Below, in pieces: positions 1-8,202 of a DNA stretch of 64,000 nucleotides. Below the pieces are notes generated by a model, which worked only from the letters and a program-made list of their open reading frames with translations, searched no databases and was not told the origin of the DNA. The stretch is taken from the NCBI GenBank assembly GCA_045106935.1, contig JBGCFN010000036.1, forward strand, positions 34,379-98,378. Direction: 5' to 3'. Source of the stretch: UBA1858 sp045106935. GTDB taxonomy: Bacteria > Pseudomonadota > Gammaproteobacteria > UBA4575. A program made the translations under genes and the position numbers. Within the stretch, counting starts at the first letter, position 1; each line of letters opens with the position of its first letter.

Positions 1-57
1 CGACTTTATATCGGCCTGCCAAATAGCATCAGATATTTTTGTTAAAATAGCTTGCAT
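1..57 (-). CDS. 5-prime end of an unidentified gene, cut by the window edge
   Basis: Only the first 19 codons are visible (MQAILTKISDAIWQADIKS), starting at an ATG four bases after the TGA of moeB on the same strand. The tight spacing suggests it is co-transcribed with, and downstream of, moeB. The fragment is too short to assign a family; no function is proposed. Confidence 0.5.
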   Translation of the reverse strand, partial: MQAILTKISDAIWQADIKS

Positions 58-61
58 TAAT

Positions 62-826
62 TCACTCTTTAGAACACACGGTACAACTTAAATCTTGACG
101 CAATCTCACTGAACGCCATTCCATATGTAACGCATCTAGCAACATTAATTTACCGGATAACGATTCTCCAATACCTAACAAAAGTTTAATTGCTTCTGTC
201 GCCATCATGGTGCCTACAATTCCCGCCACGGGACCTAATACCCCATTTTCTGAGCAATTTAACTGCTCATCTTGTGCGTTAGGATACAAGCAATGGTAGC
301 ACGGTGAGTCTTCGTTTCTGAGATCAAACGTCGTCAGCTGCCCTTCAAAGCGTATGACCGCACCCGACACCAAGGGTGTCTTAGCATTTAAACACGCTTT
401 ATTGTGTTTATATCTGGCTGCAAAATTATCTGTGCCATCAAGGACAATGTCAGCGTTGTCTACCAGTGTCTGCAATACGTCATCATCAGGTATTACTGTG
501 ACCGCTTTAATTTCAACTGACGTGCCAAACTGAGCTAACTTTTTCTTTGCCACTTCTGCTTTATAGTGACCAATATCTTCAACTGAATATAAAATTTGGC
601 GTTGTATATTTGATTGTTCAACGACATCTGGATCGACAATCACAATGTCGCCTATCCCGGCGGTTGCCAGATATGACAACGCAGGACAACCCAAACCGCC
701 GGCGCCTAAGACGAGCACACTTGCCGCCATTAATCTTTGCTGACCCTCAACATCAATTTGCGGCAACATAATCTGGCGACTAAATTGCAGCAATTGTGCG
801 TCAGTTAATTCTCGAGAATTAGGCAT
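62..826 (-). CDS. moeB: MoeB/ThiF-type adenylyltransferase (E1-like)
   Basis: HesA/MoeB/ThiF family enzyme of usual length (254 aa). It adenylates the C-terminal glycine of a small sulfur-carrier protein (MoaD for molybdopterin, or ThiS for thiazole) in the cytoplasm. Visible features: the nucleotide-binding GAGGLG loop at residues 41-46, acidic residues D65/D67, the catalytic Asp in VLDGTDNF at D130, and the two zinc-binding pairs C176/C179 and C248/C251. No rhodanese domain follows, so it is the short bacterial form. The nearby mobA and mobB, transcribed the other way, favour a molybdopterin role, but a dual MoeB/ThiF role cannot be excluded. ATG start with the next gene only four bases after the stop. 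Confidence 0.92.
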   Translation of the reverse strand: MPNSRELTDAQLLQFSRQIMLPQIDVEGQQRLMAASVLVLGAGGLGCPALSYLATAGIGDIVIVDPDVVEQSNIQRQILYSVEDIGHYKAEVAKKKLAQFGTSVEIKAVTVIPDDDVLQTLVDNADIVLDGTDNFAARYKHNKACLNAKTPLVSGAVIRFEGQLTTFDLRNEDSPCYHCLYPNAQDEQLNCSENGVLGPVAGIVGTMMATEAIKLLLGIGESLSGKLMLLDALHMEWRSVRLRQDLSCTVCSKE

Positions 827-841
827 TAATTTATGTGTTAA

Positions 842-1147
842 TTATTTTTTGTTTTTGTTGAATTCTGCGAGTTGTTCCGGTGTCGCTTCTTTTTGGTATT
901 TTTCTTTCCATTCAGAATATTGCATACCGTATACCTGCTCTCGCGCCTGATCATAATCCAATTCAAGCCCTTGCTCTTTAGCTGCCGCTACAAACCATTT
1001 TGACAAACAATTACGACAAAAATCAGCCAGGTTCATCAAGTCAATATTTTGCACATCTGGCTTTGATTGCAGGTGCTCAACTAAACGTCTATAAACAGCC
1101 GCTTCAATTTCCATTTGTTTATCACCCACTTTATGCTCATCACTCAT
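842..1147 (-). CDS. DUF1244 family protein
   Basis: Small soluble protein (101 aa) with the family hallmark FCRNCLSKW around residues 58-66, in which two cysteines sit in a CxxC pair, followed by a charged helical tail rich in Lys and Glu. DUF1244 proteins are widespread in Proteobacteria and their biochemical role is unknown to me. The gene ends 15 bases before the moeB start on the same strand, so the two are probably one transcript, divergent from mobA. No signal peptide or membrane segment is present. Confidence 0.88.
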   Translation of the reverse strand: MSDEHKVGDKQMEIEAAVYRRLVEHLQSKPDVQNIDLMNLADFCRNCLSKWFVAAAKEQGLELDYDQAREQVYGMQYSEWKEKYQKEATPEQLAEFNKNKK

Positions 1148-1226
1148 GTATTTATGCTCCTTGTTAGGTTTGAAACCTTTATAATCTGATTTCTATGTAT
1201 TTTACATTGAAGCGCTCCATTCCAAC

Positions 1227-1817
1227 ATGAAAACACACAACAATATTACTGGTTTAATACTTGCCGGCGGATTAGCTCGTCGCATGGGTGGGTCAGACAA
1301 AGGCCTGGTCGAATTAGGAGGACGGCCGATGATTGCCTACATCATTGATGCGTTAGCCCCTCAAGTAGGTTCTATTTTGATCAATGCTAATCGTAACATT
1401 AGCTCTTATGAATCATACGGCTATGATGTGATTAGCGATGAACTTGAAAATTTTCAAGGCCCGTTGGCTGGCATGGCGAGCGGACTAAAGCACTGTCATA
1501 CTGATTATATCGTGACCGTTCCTTGTGATGGGCCTGTATTGCCAGAAAATTATGTCGATATACTCCTGCAAGCCGCAACAGATGCGAATTGCCCGATCAG
1601 TGTTGGCTTCGACGGCGATCGATTACAACCGGTATATGCCCTGATTCACCGAGATTTATTAGACGATTTAAATGAATATCTTGCTTCTGGCGAACGTAAA
1701 ATTGATCGTTGGTATGATAAACATAATTTTGTAAAAGCCAATTTTTCTTCATGCAAAGAAATGTTTACTAATATTAATACGCCTGAAGATGTGCAAGCAG
1801 CCAGTAAATTAATCTAG
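1227..1817 (+). CDS. mobA: Molybdenum cofactor guanylyltransferase MobA
   Basis: Transfers GMP from GTP to Mo-molybdopterin to make the bis-MGD cofactor of DMSO-reductase-family enzymes. The nucleotidyltransferase signature LAGGLARRMGGSDKGL spans residues 12-27, with the Arg and Lys that bind the GTP phosphates. Further motifs are the FQGPLAGM segment near residue 79 and a VPCDGP metal-binding Asp near residue 97. The length (196 aa) is normal for the family. mobB follows after 15 bases, so they form a mobAB operon, divergent from the DUF1244-moeB pair. No strong Shine-Dalgarno is visible. No molybdoenzyme structural gene is in this window. Confidence 0.93.
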   Translation: MKTHNNITGLILAGGLARRMGGSDKGLVELGGRPMIAYIIDALAPQVGSILINANRNISSYESYGYDVISDELENFQGPLAGMASGLKHCHTDYIVTVPCDGPVLPENYVDILLQAATDANCPISVGFDGDRLQPVYALIHRDLLDDLNEYLASGERKIDRWYDKHNFVKANFSSCKEMFTNINTPEDVQAASKLI

Positions 1818-1832
1818 CTAACACGACAATTA

Positions 1833-2366
1833 ATGATGAATTTAGACAACTGCCCCACACCTCTGATTGGATTTTGTGCTTTCAGTGGCACAGGCAAGAC
1901 AACGCTATTAACGAAACTGATCCCAATTCTCAGCCAGCGTGGCATTCGTCTCGCAGTCATTAAACATGCTCATCATAATTTTGATGTCGACCATGAAGGC
2001 AAAGATAGTTATCAGCTTCGCCATGCCGGTGCCGCACAGATGCTGATTTCATCCTCACGCCGCTGGGCATTAATGACCGAATTAAGTGAATCACAAACCG
2101 AATTATCATTACCAGACCTGGTGTCGAACATTGATCATGTAAACATCGACTTAATTTTAGTGGAAGGTTTCAAAAAGCTATCTTTCCCTAAAATTGAATT
2201 ACATCGACCAAGCTTGGGTCACCCTATTATGAGCCTAGACGATAAAAATATTATTGCCTTGGCCACAGATGAACCATGCGCCAATACTGAACAAGTAGTT
2301 TGCTTAGATATCAATGAACCTAAGGAGATAGCGACTTTTATCTGTAGTCACTTTAAGCTCGGCTAG
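1833..2366 (+). CDS. mobB: MobB, molybdopterin-guanine dinucleotide adapter GTPase
   Basis: P-loop GTP-binding accessory protein (177 aa) that assists MobA in bis-MGD synthesis or cofactor delivery. The Walker A region AFSGTGKTT is at residues 16-24, and as in other MobB proteins the first loop glycine is replaced. VIKHAHHNFDVDHEGKDSYQLR near residues 42-62 is the conserved MobB segment, and VEGFK near residue 110 is also typical. Two ATG codons are adjacent at the start; either could be used. It closes the mobAB unit, after which a 262-base non-coding region leads to gltA. Confidence 0.92.
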   Translation: MMNLDNCPTPLIGFCAFSGTGKTTLLTKLIPILSQRGIRLAVIKHAHHNFDVDHEGKDSYQLRHAGAAQMLISSSRRWALMTELSESQTELSLPDLVSNIDHVNIDLILVEGFKKLSFPKIELHRPSLGHPIMSLDDKNIIALATDEPCANTEQVVCLDINEPKEIATFICSHFKLG

Positions 2367-2628
2367 ATAAGAAATGTGTGTTCTAACACCAATTATTGAT
2401 TTAGATATCCTCTATACTCCCGACTCATGTAAAATAGCTCGGCAATTGAAAGTAATACTACTTATTGTTAATCCGCGTAATATTTAACACACGAAGTATC
2501 AATTAGTTACATCATTTTATTAATCAAATTTATAATGTATTGTCAATTATCCAAAAACACTGAACAGACCACTCATCAGTGCGCCCCCCAATCAACGGAC
2601 GCTGAACTAGAATCCAGGAGGACTAAAC
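2367..2628 (+). other. Leader/promoter region of gltA
   Basis: AT-rich non-coding stretch between mobB and gltA. A strong Shine-Dalgarno (CAGGAGG) sits at about 2616-2622, just upstream of the gltA ATG. No convincing -35/-10 pair or terminator for mobAB could be picked out by eye. Confidence 0.4.
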
Positions 2629-3942
2629 ATGTCTAGTCAATCGAAGAAAACCGTCACTATCACTGACAACACTAGCGGTAAGCAAGTCGAGTTGCCTGTC
2701 CTTGAAGGCACTGACGGTCCAGGTACTATAGATATTAGATCACTCTATAAAGAACTTGGTTATTTCACATTTGACCCAGGATTCATGTCCACTGCGAGCT
2801 GTGACAGTAAAATTACCTTTATTGATGGCGCCGAAGGCCGCTTAGCCTATCGCGGCTATCCAATTGAACAACTTGCCGATAATAGCACCTATGATGAAGT
2901 TTGTTATTTGCTACTTTATGGAGAGCTGCCTGCCGAGAAGCAACTCACCAATTACACTAATTCAATCAAGGAGCACAAACTTCTTGATGAGAAAATGAGA
3001 CGATTTTTCTTAGGCTTCCGCCATGACGCACACCCTATGGCAATGATGGTCGCTTCAGTTGGAGCACTTGCGGCGTTTTATCATGAAGAAGTCGACGTAC
3101 ACGATCCGATTTCTAGAGAATTGGCAGCACACCGTCTCATCGCAAAAATGCCGACCATTGCGAGTTGGTGTTACAAGTTTGCCCTTGGCCAACCGTTTAA
3201 CTATCCAAATATTGAATTAGATTACACTGCAGACTTTTTGCACATGCTATACAGCATGCCAGGCCGCTTATATAAGCCAACGCCAACAATGGTTCGTGCC
3301 ATGGATTTGATTTTGATCTTACATGCAGATCATGAGCAAAATGCATCAACCTCTACTGTTCGACTCACCGGTAGTTCAGAGGCTAGCCCATTTGCTGCCT
3401 TATCTGCTGGTATTGGCTCACTTTGGGGACCAGCTCATGGTGGAGCAAATGAAGCTGTGATTCTCATGTTGAATGAGATTGTCGAATCAGGTAAAGACTT
3501 ATCTCACTACATTGCTCGTGCAAAAGATAAAGATGATCGTTTCCGCTTAATGGGATTCGGCCACCGAGTTTATAAAAACTACGATCCACGCGCTAAAATA
3601 ATTCGTCAAATTTGTCATGATTTATTAGACGAACTTGACGACGACAATCCGAACAAACCGTTACTTAAGATAGCAATGGATCTTGAGAAGATTGCACTTG
3701 AGGATGACTACTTCATTAAACGTAAGTTATATCCGAATGTAGATTTCTACTCAGGAATCATTTTCCAAGCGATTGGTATTCCAGTAAGTATGTTCACTGT
3801 GATCTTTGCCTTATCACGTACCGTTGGATGGTTAACTCATTGGATGGAAATGATGAGCGACCCTGACGCTAGAATTGGCAGACCTCGCCAGCTCTACACA
3901 GGCTATGCATCAAGAGATTATGCTGACATCAAGACACGTTAG
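2629..3942 (+). CDS. gltA: Citrate synthase (type II)
   Basis: Condenses acetyl-CoA and oxaloacetate at the entry of the TCA cycle. The 437-aa length is that of the hexameric, NADH-sensitive Gram-negative type. Catalytic residues are visible: His270 in GPAHGGANE, His312 in GFGHRVYK and Asp372 in NVDFYSG. The N-terminal part carries the extra domain with IDGAEGRLAYRGYPIEQLA typical of this class. It stands alone, with its own leader, a strong ribosome binding site, and a bidirectional terminator shared with the convergent MetX-family gene. Confidence 0.97.
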   Translation: MSSQSKKTVTITDNTSGKQVELPVLEGTDGPGTIDIRSLYKELGYFTFDPGFMSTASCDSKITFIDGAEGRLAYRGYPIEQLADNSTYDEVCYLLLYGELPAEKQLTNYTNSIKEHKLLDEKMRRFFLGFRHDAHPMAMMVASVGALAAFYHEEVDVHDPISRELAAHRLIAKMPTIASWCYKFALGQPFNYPNIELDYTADFLHMLYSMPGRLYKPTPTMVRAMDLILILHADHEQNASTSTVRLTGSSEASPFAALSAGIGSLWGPAHGGANEAVILMLNEIVESGKDLSHYIARAKDKDDRFRLMGFGHRVYKNYDPRAKIIRQICHDLLDELDDDNPNKPLLKIAMDLEKIALEDDYFIKRKLYPNVDFYSGIIFQAIGIPVSMFTVIFALSRTVGWLTHWMEMMSDPDARIGRPRQLYTGYASRDYADIKTR

Positions 3943-3964
3943 TCTCTAAGCAAGTAAGTACACG

Positions 3965-4000
3965 AAAGCCCTGCTCGCTTAAACGATCAGGGCTTTTTTT
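3965..4000 (+). terminator. Bidirectional rho-independent terminator
   Basis: Stem AAAGCCCTG (3965-3973) pairs with CAGGGCTTT (3988-3996), followed by a run of T on the plus strand and by A before the stem, so it can stop transcription of both gltA and the convergent gene that ends at 3999. Confidence 0.88.
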
Positions 4001-5162
4001 ATGCCGGGATATTTTGCTCAAAAAATTTGCGCATGACAGGGGCGAAATGTTCTTCGTCAACCAAGAATGAATCATGGCCATTAATTGAATTAAGTTGAAC
4101 AAATTCAACTGGACGGCCAGATTTACCAATACCATCAGCAATTTCTTGTTGTTGATGCACGGGAAATAAAATATCTGTTTCAACACCAATAATTAACGCA
4201 CTTTTGGTTTGGACTTTTGCAAGCCCAGCATTTACAGAACCTCCGTGATCAGCGACATCAAACAAATCCATCGCGCGAGACAAATATAAATAGCTATTTG
4301 CATCAAAGGTTTTAACAAATTTATGCGCGTTGTAATCTAAGTATGATTCAACTTCAAATTCAATCCCAAAACGATCATCTGATTTTCTATCCGCACTCAC
4401 ACGTGCACGATTAAAACGTTGGTGCCACTCTTCAGCAGCACGATACGACATGAGACCTAATTTACGCGCCAACACCATTCCACTGGTTGGCTCTTGGCTT
4501 GGATCATATAAGCCATTTTTAAAGGCAGGATCACAACGTATGATTTCTCGTTGCAAAGATCGCACCGCGATTGTAAAAGGTAAGGCGCGAGTGGCCGCAG
4601 ATATTGAAATTAAATGATCAACTTCTTGCGGATACATTAACGCATAGGCTAACGCAGACATACCTCCCATCGAACTACCTACTACGGTATGCAAATGGTC
4701 TATGCCTAAATCCAGTAAAGCATGATGAGCAGACTTAGCCACATCTTCAATACTAAGGTCTGGAAAGTCTAATCCGTAAATTTGGCCTGTTTCAGGATTA
4801 ATTGATGACGGGCTCGTCGACCCAAAACAACTACCCAAGGTGTTAACGCACACTACATAATATTTATTAGTATCGATTGGCTTACCTGGTCCAATCATAT
4901 ACTCCCACCAACCTTTACTTGGATCTTGTTCAGACGAACATGCATGCGCAGATGGTGATAAACCACCAAACACCAGGACAACATTGTCATGGTTATCTGA
5001 TAAATGCCCCCAAGATTCATAGGCAACAACGACTTCTTTAAGCACGCCACCACGGTGCATGACAAAGTCGCCCGTGCCATAATCTCCTCTCAAGGTCACA
5101 AATTTTGTGGCTGCAGTCGTACGAGAATGAGTTTGTTTTACTTCCAATGTACTGGTACTCAT
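3999..5162 (-). CDS. metX: MetX-family O-acyltransferase, probably serine O-succinyltransferase-like
   Basis: Alpha/beta-hydrolase-fold acyltransferase (387 aa from the chosen start). The nucleophile lies in VVGSSMGGM (Ser164); the acid is in VETDILFP and the His in NGHDSFLVD near the C-terminus. Classical homoserine O-acetyltransferases usually show GGSMGG; here GSSMGG together with LSPSAHA, VVCVNTLGSCFGST and FPDLSIEDVA resembles, from memory, the serine O-succinyltransferase branch that feeds cysteine synthesis. The acyl donor and acceptor are therefore uncertain. An in-frame TTG lies seven codons upstream (5181-5183), but the ATG at 5162 is preferred because neither has a good ribosome binding site and ATG is commoner. 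No metW is adjacent. Confidence 0.9.
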   Translation of the reverse strand: MSTSTLEVKQTHSRTTAATKFVTLRGDYGTGDFVMHRGGVLKEVVVAYESWGHLSDNHDNVVLVFGGLSPSAHACSSEQDPSKGWWEYMIGPGKPIDTNKYYVVCVNTLGSCFGSTSPSSINPETGQIYGLDFPDLSIEDVAKSAHHALLDLGIDHLHTVVGSSMGGMSALAYALMYPQEVDHLISISAATRALPFTIAVRSLQREIIRCDPAFKNGLYDPSQEPTSGMVLARKLGLMSYRAAEEWHQRFNRARVSADRKSDDRFGIEFEVESYLDYNAHKFVKTFDANSYLYLSRAMDLFDVADHGGSVNAGLAKVQTKSALIIGVETDILFPVHQQQEIADGIGKSGRPVEFVQLNSINGHDSFLVDEEHFAPVMRKFFEQNIPA

Positions 5163-5272
5163 AGTTAAATCAGTTCTGTCCAATCAATTTTAAAAACACG
5201 CTAAATATTAAGGTTAAATTATATCGATTATTAAAATTTTACGCTAAGTTTTATTCAACATTTAATCAAACA

Positions 5273-5761
5273 TTAACGTTTATCAGATTGCAAATGAGCC
5301 ACAATGATGAGAATCATTAATACAACAAACAATAATAAGGTTTGCTGAGGAATTGTCATGCCAATGAAAGTCCAGCTAACTTCTGCACACTGACCTGACC
5401 CGGTAAATATACGTTTTATTACATCGCCCAATGGAAATACATCGAGCATATAGCTCAAGTCTGGTCCACATTCTGGCACTTGATCTGGTGGTAACCCTTG
5501 TAACCATATATGTCGTGCTGCCACACCAATACCCACAAGCGCAAACAAGCTAGCCATACTGCTATATATCCAGCGCATTATTCCACCTGAATTATGCAAG
5601 AAAGCAATAAAACAGATGACAGCAATCGCGACTAAAATTCCTCTATCCACCATACACAAAGGACATGGTTCTAAAAATAAAACCGCCTCCAAGTAATAGA
5701 GTGCAAATAGCATTGAGGCAATGACAATCCCGACAATTGATAAATTTAATAGACGATACAT
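5273..5761 (-). CDS. dsbB: Disulfide bond formation protein DsbB
   Basis: Four-helix inner-membrane quinone reductase that re-oxidises periplasmic DsbA. The first periplasmic loop has the redox pair in EPCPLCMVDRG, and the second loop has a further Cys pair (PECGPDL and GSGQCAEV). Length is about 162 aa, normal for DsbB. A GTG three codons upstream (5770) is possible, but GAG eight bases before the ATG at 5761 is a well-placed Shine-Dalgarno, so ATG was chosen. It lies downstream of, and close to, a VanZ-like gene on the same strand. No dsbA is in the window. Confidence 0.93.
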   Translation of the reverse strand: MYRLLNLSIVGIVIASMLFALYYLEAVLFLEPCPLCMVDRGILVAIAVICFIAFLHNSGGIMRWIYSSMASLFALVGIGVAARHIWLQGLPPDQVPECGPDLSYMLDVFPLGDVIKRIFTGSGQCAEVSWTFIGMTIPQQTLLLFVVLMILIIVAHLQSDKR

Positions 5762-5786
5762 AGTATTCACTCTTAATTTCTTAACA

Positions 5787-6152
5787 TTATATTAGCTTTA
5801 AAAATTGATATGCTTTTAATTGTTTCAACACAGGTACTAGCGCTATAAATAACATTATTCCAACACCATTTGCCAACAGATCGGCTAATGAGGTCTCTCT
5901 TCCCGGAATGAAGCCTTGTGCATATTCAATCAAACCACTATAAATCAATATTAGCACTGCTTTAATTAATAGCTGCTTGCTCGCATTATATGAAAAATCT
6001 AACACCATCATCAGTAGAAAATAGCTAATGCAATGAATCAATTTATCATTCCACACCATCGGCACTGAGTGTGGCGCTGACGACAACGATAAAAATAAAG
6101 AACTAATGATCATACTGACTAATATGACACGGAAGAATATTTTCAAATGCAC
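5787..6152 (-). CDS. VanZ-like membrane protein
   Basis: Small integral membrane protein (121 aa) with about four hydrophobic segments and the VanZ-family landmarks DKLIHCISYFLL near residues 36-47 and IEYAQGFIPGRETSLADLLANG near residues 80-101. VanZ homologues outside enterococci have no settled function; nothing here links it to glycopeptide resistance. The start is a GTG preceded closely by AAGGA; the next ATG would remove part of the first membrane segment. It lies 25 bases upstream of dsbB in the same direction. Confidence 0.8.
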   Translation of the reverse strand: MHLKIFFRVILVSMIISSLFLSLSSAPHSVPMVWNDKLIHCISYFLLMMVLDFSYNASKQLLIKAVLILIYSGLIEYAQGFIPGRETSLADLLANGVGIMLFIALVPVLKQLKAYQFLKLI

Positions 6153-6199
6153 TTATCCTTTTAAGGAGTCTGGGTTCAGCATTAATATCAATAAAAAAC

Positions 6200-6742
6200 T
6201 CATGTTGATCTAAGCTCTCTATAATAATCAATTAATACATCAAGACTATAGGCAGCATTGGCAGGACTGGGATTTGGGCTAACAAACACTTTCGCATTTA
6301 TTCTATCAACAGCATTAAACCCCCACTGCCAATCGCGTTTATCGGCATAGGCATAGCGCATGAATTTCCCCATCGCCACCTTTCCATGGAACCATACAAT
6401 CGCTGGCGCATAACAATCTATTTTTTCTCGAAGCATCGGTGCGTCTTGTTTGAAATCAGCAGCACGTAACTCGTGGCCCATGGCGCTTGCTCGCTTCGCT
6501 ACATCTGTAAATCCTATGCCATGTTGTTCTAGCAACTGCTTATGAATATTTTTATTTGGCGCGACGTGCTCATCGATAATATTCGCTTGATTGAATGCTT
6601 TCCAGAATCGATTGCGCGGATTAGCAAAATAAAAACCCAATTTTGCTGAAGGGATGGATGGATTCAAGCCCACCGATAAAATCCTCAACCCATGGTCAAG
6701 GTAATCTGGCAGAAAAATGTCTTTATTTTTGACAGCAACCAT
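6200..6742 (-). CDS. mug: Mismatch-specific uracil/thymine-DNA glycosylase (MUG/TDG family)
   Basis: Monofunctional DNA glycosylase of UDG family 2 (180 aa), which removes uracil or thymine from G:U and G:T mispairs in base excision repair. Motif 1 is VGLNPSIPSAKLGFYFANP near residues 25-43, with the catalytic Asn kept but Ser in place of the usual second Gly (GINPG in E. coli Mug). The NRFWKAF segment follows, and motif 2 is SPNPSPANA near residues 155-163. The ATG start is clear. It runs in the same direction as the VanZ-like gene and dsbB, with 47 bases between. Confidence 0.88.
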   Translation of the reverse strand: MVAVKNKDIFLPDYLDHGLRILSVGLNPSIPSAKLGFYFANPRNRFWKAFNQANIIDEHVAPNKNIHKQLLEQHGIGFTDVAKRASAMGHELRAADFKQDAPMLREKIDCYAPAIVWFHGKVAMGKFMRYAYADKRDWQWGFNAVDRINAKVFVSPNPSPANAAYSLDVLIDYYRELRST

Positions 6743-6830
6743 CTTATTTATCTTTCAAACTTCTCGCTTTTACATTATATACTTACTTGAGCTAGATACA
6801 TTTCATCAACCGACATAATGGAGTTTTACA

Positions 6831-7532
6831 GTGAACAAGACATATGAAATTACCACGATGGAATTAGGCCCAATGGAAAATTTCATTTATCTAATTACTG
6901 ATATCAAAACTAAGCAAGCTGCGGTTGTCGATCCAGCATGGGATGCCGCTAAGATTATTCAACATGCAGCATCAAAAGAAATATGCATTACAGATATTTT
7001 ACTAACACATAGCCACCATGACCACATCAATGGTGTTGAAGAAATCCTCAATCATTCTGACCCACAACTTCACTTATTAAAGCCAGAAGCTGATTTTTGG
7101 GAAGCAAATTTAAATAAACCTTCTTTGCATTATGGGGGTGACACACTGCATATTGGAGAAACCGAACTAACCATTTTACATACGCCTGGGCATACACCAG
7201 GTTCAGCATGTTATTTACTTAACAATGACATTATCACGGGTGACACTATGTTCGTATTTGGATGTGGACGTTGTGACTTACAAGGCGGTGACCCAGAACA
7301 AATGTTTTCCACACTAAAAAAGATGAAGAATGAACTCGACCCAGAAACAGTCATTCTCCCAGGACATAATTACGCCAGTAAAGCGACATCCCATTTAAGC
7401 GAGCAAATAGACGGTAATCCTTTCCTACATTTCCACAAATGTAGCGATTTCGTGGAATATCGCATGCACACACACGACAAAACACGTGACACTCCATACA
7501 ACCCTGTGACTGCTCAAGAATTACTAAAATAA
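6831..7532 (+). CDS. Metallo-beta-lactamase-fold hydrolase, glyoxalase II-like
   Basis: Cytoplasmic binuclear metal hydrolase (233 aa). The metal-binding motif THSHHDHINGV lies near residues 60-70, a further His in HTPGHTPGSACY near residue 120, the bridging Asp in TGDTMFVFGCGR near residue 136 and the last His in LPGHNYA near residue 180. This architecture is that of hydroxyacylglutathione hydrolases and their relatives; a short-chain thioesterase or persulfide dioxygenase-like role cannot be told from sequence. The start is GTG with GGAG eight bases upstream. It precedes the bufferin-like operon in the same direction by 136 bases, but its stop is followed by what looks like an independent promoter region. 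Confidence 0.85.
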   Translation: MNKTYEITTMELGPMENFIYLITDIKTKQAAVVDPAWDAAKIIQHAASKEICITDILLTHSHHDHINGVEEILNHSDPQLHLLKPEADFWEANLNKPSLHYGGDTLHIGETELTILHTPGHTPGSACYLLNNDIITGDTMFVFGCGRCDLQGGDPEQMFSTLKKMKNELDPETVILPGHNYASKATSHLSEQIDGNPFLHFHKCSDFVEYRMHTHDKTRDTPYNPVTAQELLK

Positions 7533-7616
7533 ATTTAAATTATTTGTAATTAACACCACACTTTTGAGGTCTTGTATTTAACAACTCACAGCTGCAGCCA
7601 AATTATGCTGTCTTTA

Positions 7617-7646
7617 TTGAGTTGCTTTAGGTTCACTCTTTACATA
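7617..7646 (+). promoter_or_regulatory. Possible promoter of the bufferin-like operon
   Basis: TTGAGT (7617-7622) and TTACAT/TACATA (7640-7646) are separated by 17 or 18 bases, about 25 bases before the precursor start. The -10 element is a poor match, so this is a weak sigma-70 call; an ECF-type promoter here cannot be excluded. Confidence 0.25.
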
Positions 7647-7668
7647 GATTTAATACAAGGAATTAATC

Positions 7669-8139
7669 ATGGAAAACCCAAAATTTGCTCCAAAAATGAC
7701 CGGTGTGGCACTTGCATTAGCGGCGGCTGGTATCATTGGCGGTTGCCAAACAACGACTGAAACCACTGAAGCGGCGGCGGCATCAAGCAATACCACAGAT
7801 TTAGTCCATTGCTATGGCGTTAATGTTTGCAAAGGCCATAATGATTGTGGCACTGCAGATAATTCATGTGGCGGTCAAGCATCTTGCAAAGGAAGTGGAT
7901 TCGTCGCTATGCCTAGTAAAGCATGCGGAGATGTTGGCGGCACAATCAAAGATGATTTTGTTGGTGAAGTTGCTAAAACAGACCTAATTCATTGTTATGG
8001 CGTCAACACTTGCAAAGGTCACAATGATTGTGGCACGTCTGAGAATGCCTGTGCAGGCCAAGCAGCATGCAAAGGTCATGGATTTGTCGGGACAACTGAA
8101 AAATCATGTGCAGATATTGGCGGCGAAGTAGGCGCATAA
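7669..8139 (+). CDS. bufA: Bufferin-type Cys-rich metallophore precursor (BufA2-like), double repeat
   Basis: A 156-aa exported precursor whose modified cysteines would bind copper or related metals. Residues 1-25 form a short signal peptide ending in IIGGC, a plausible lipobox with Cys26; a Thr/Glu/Ala linker follows. Two homologous cores (residues 43-91 and 104-152) each carry six Cys at equal spacing: C48, C54, C60, C67, C73, C86 and C109, C115, C121, C128, C134, C147. Each contains HCYGVNxCKGHNDCGT, characteristic of bufferin-like precursors. The downstream DUF692 and DUF2063 genes are the known maturation partners, which is the strongest support. AAGGA seven bases before the ATG fixes the start. 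Metal specificity is not visible. Confidence 0.85.
   Translation: MENPKFAPKMTGVALALAAAGIIGGCQTTTETTEAAAASSNTTDLVHCYGVNVCKGHNDCGTADNSCGGQASCKGSGFVAMPSKACGDVGGTIKDDFVGEVAKTDLIHCYGVNTCKGHNDCGTSENACAGQAACKGHGFVGTTEKSCADIGGEVGA
7795..8124 (+). repeat. Tandem coding repeat: two 49-residue six-Cys cores
   Basis: Copy 1 is 7795-7941 and copy 2 is 7978-8124, in the same frame, separated by a 12-residue linker. By manual comparison 34 of 49 residues are identical, and all six Cys plus the CKG motifs are kept. This is an internal duplication of a whole functional unit rather than a low-complexity repeat. Confidence 0.9.
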
Positions 8140-8154
8140 TTAAGCATCGACCCT

Positions 8155-8190
8155 AAAAAACACGGGAAGTGCTTTGCATTTCCCGTGATT
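8155..8190 (+). terminator. Intercistronic hairpin (partial terminator or RNA-stabilising stem)
   Basis: CACGGGAAGTGC (8161-8172) pairs over 12 positions (one G-T) with GCATTTCCCGTG (8176-8187) around a three-base loop. It is preceded by six A and followed only by ATTTAAA, so it lacks a full T-run on the plus strand. Placed between the precursor and its enzymes, it could reduce read-through or protect the upstream mRNA, giving more precursor than enzyme. Confidence 0.7.
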
Positions 8191-8202
8191 TAAAGAAATA
8201 AA

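Noticed and set aside
5787..6152. Teicoplanin resistance determinant (VanZ)
   Set aside because: VanZ-like membrane proteins are widespread in bacteria without glycopeptide resistance; no van genes are nearby.
7572..7760. Short frame starting in the leader of the bufferin precursor
   Set aside because: Overlaps the precursor in another frame; the precursor has the ribosome binding site, signal peptide and repeats.
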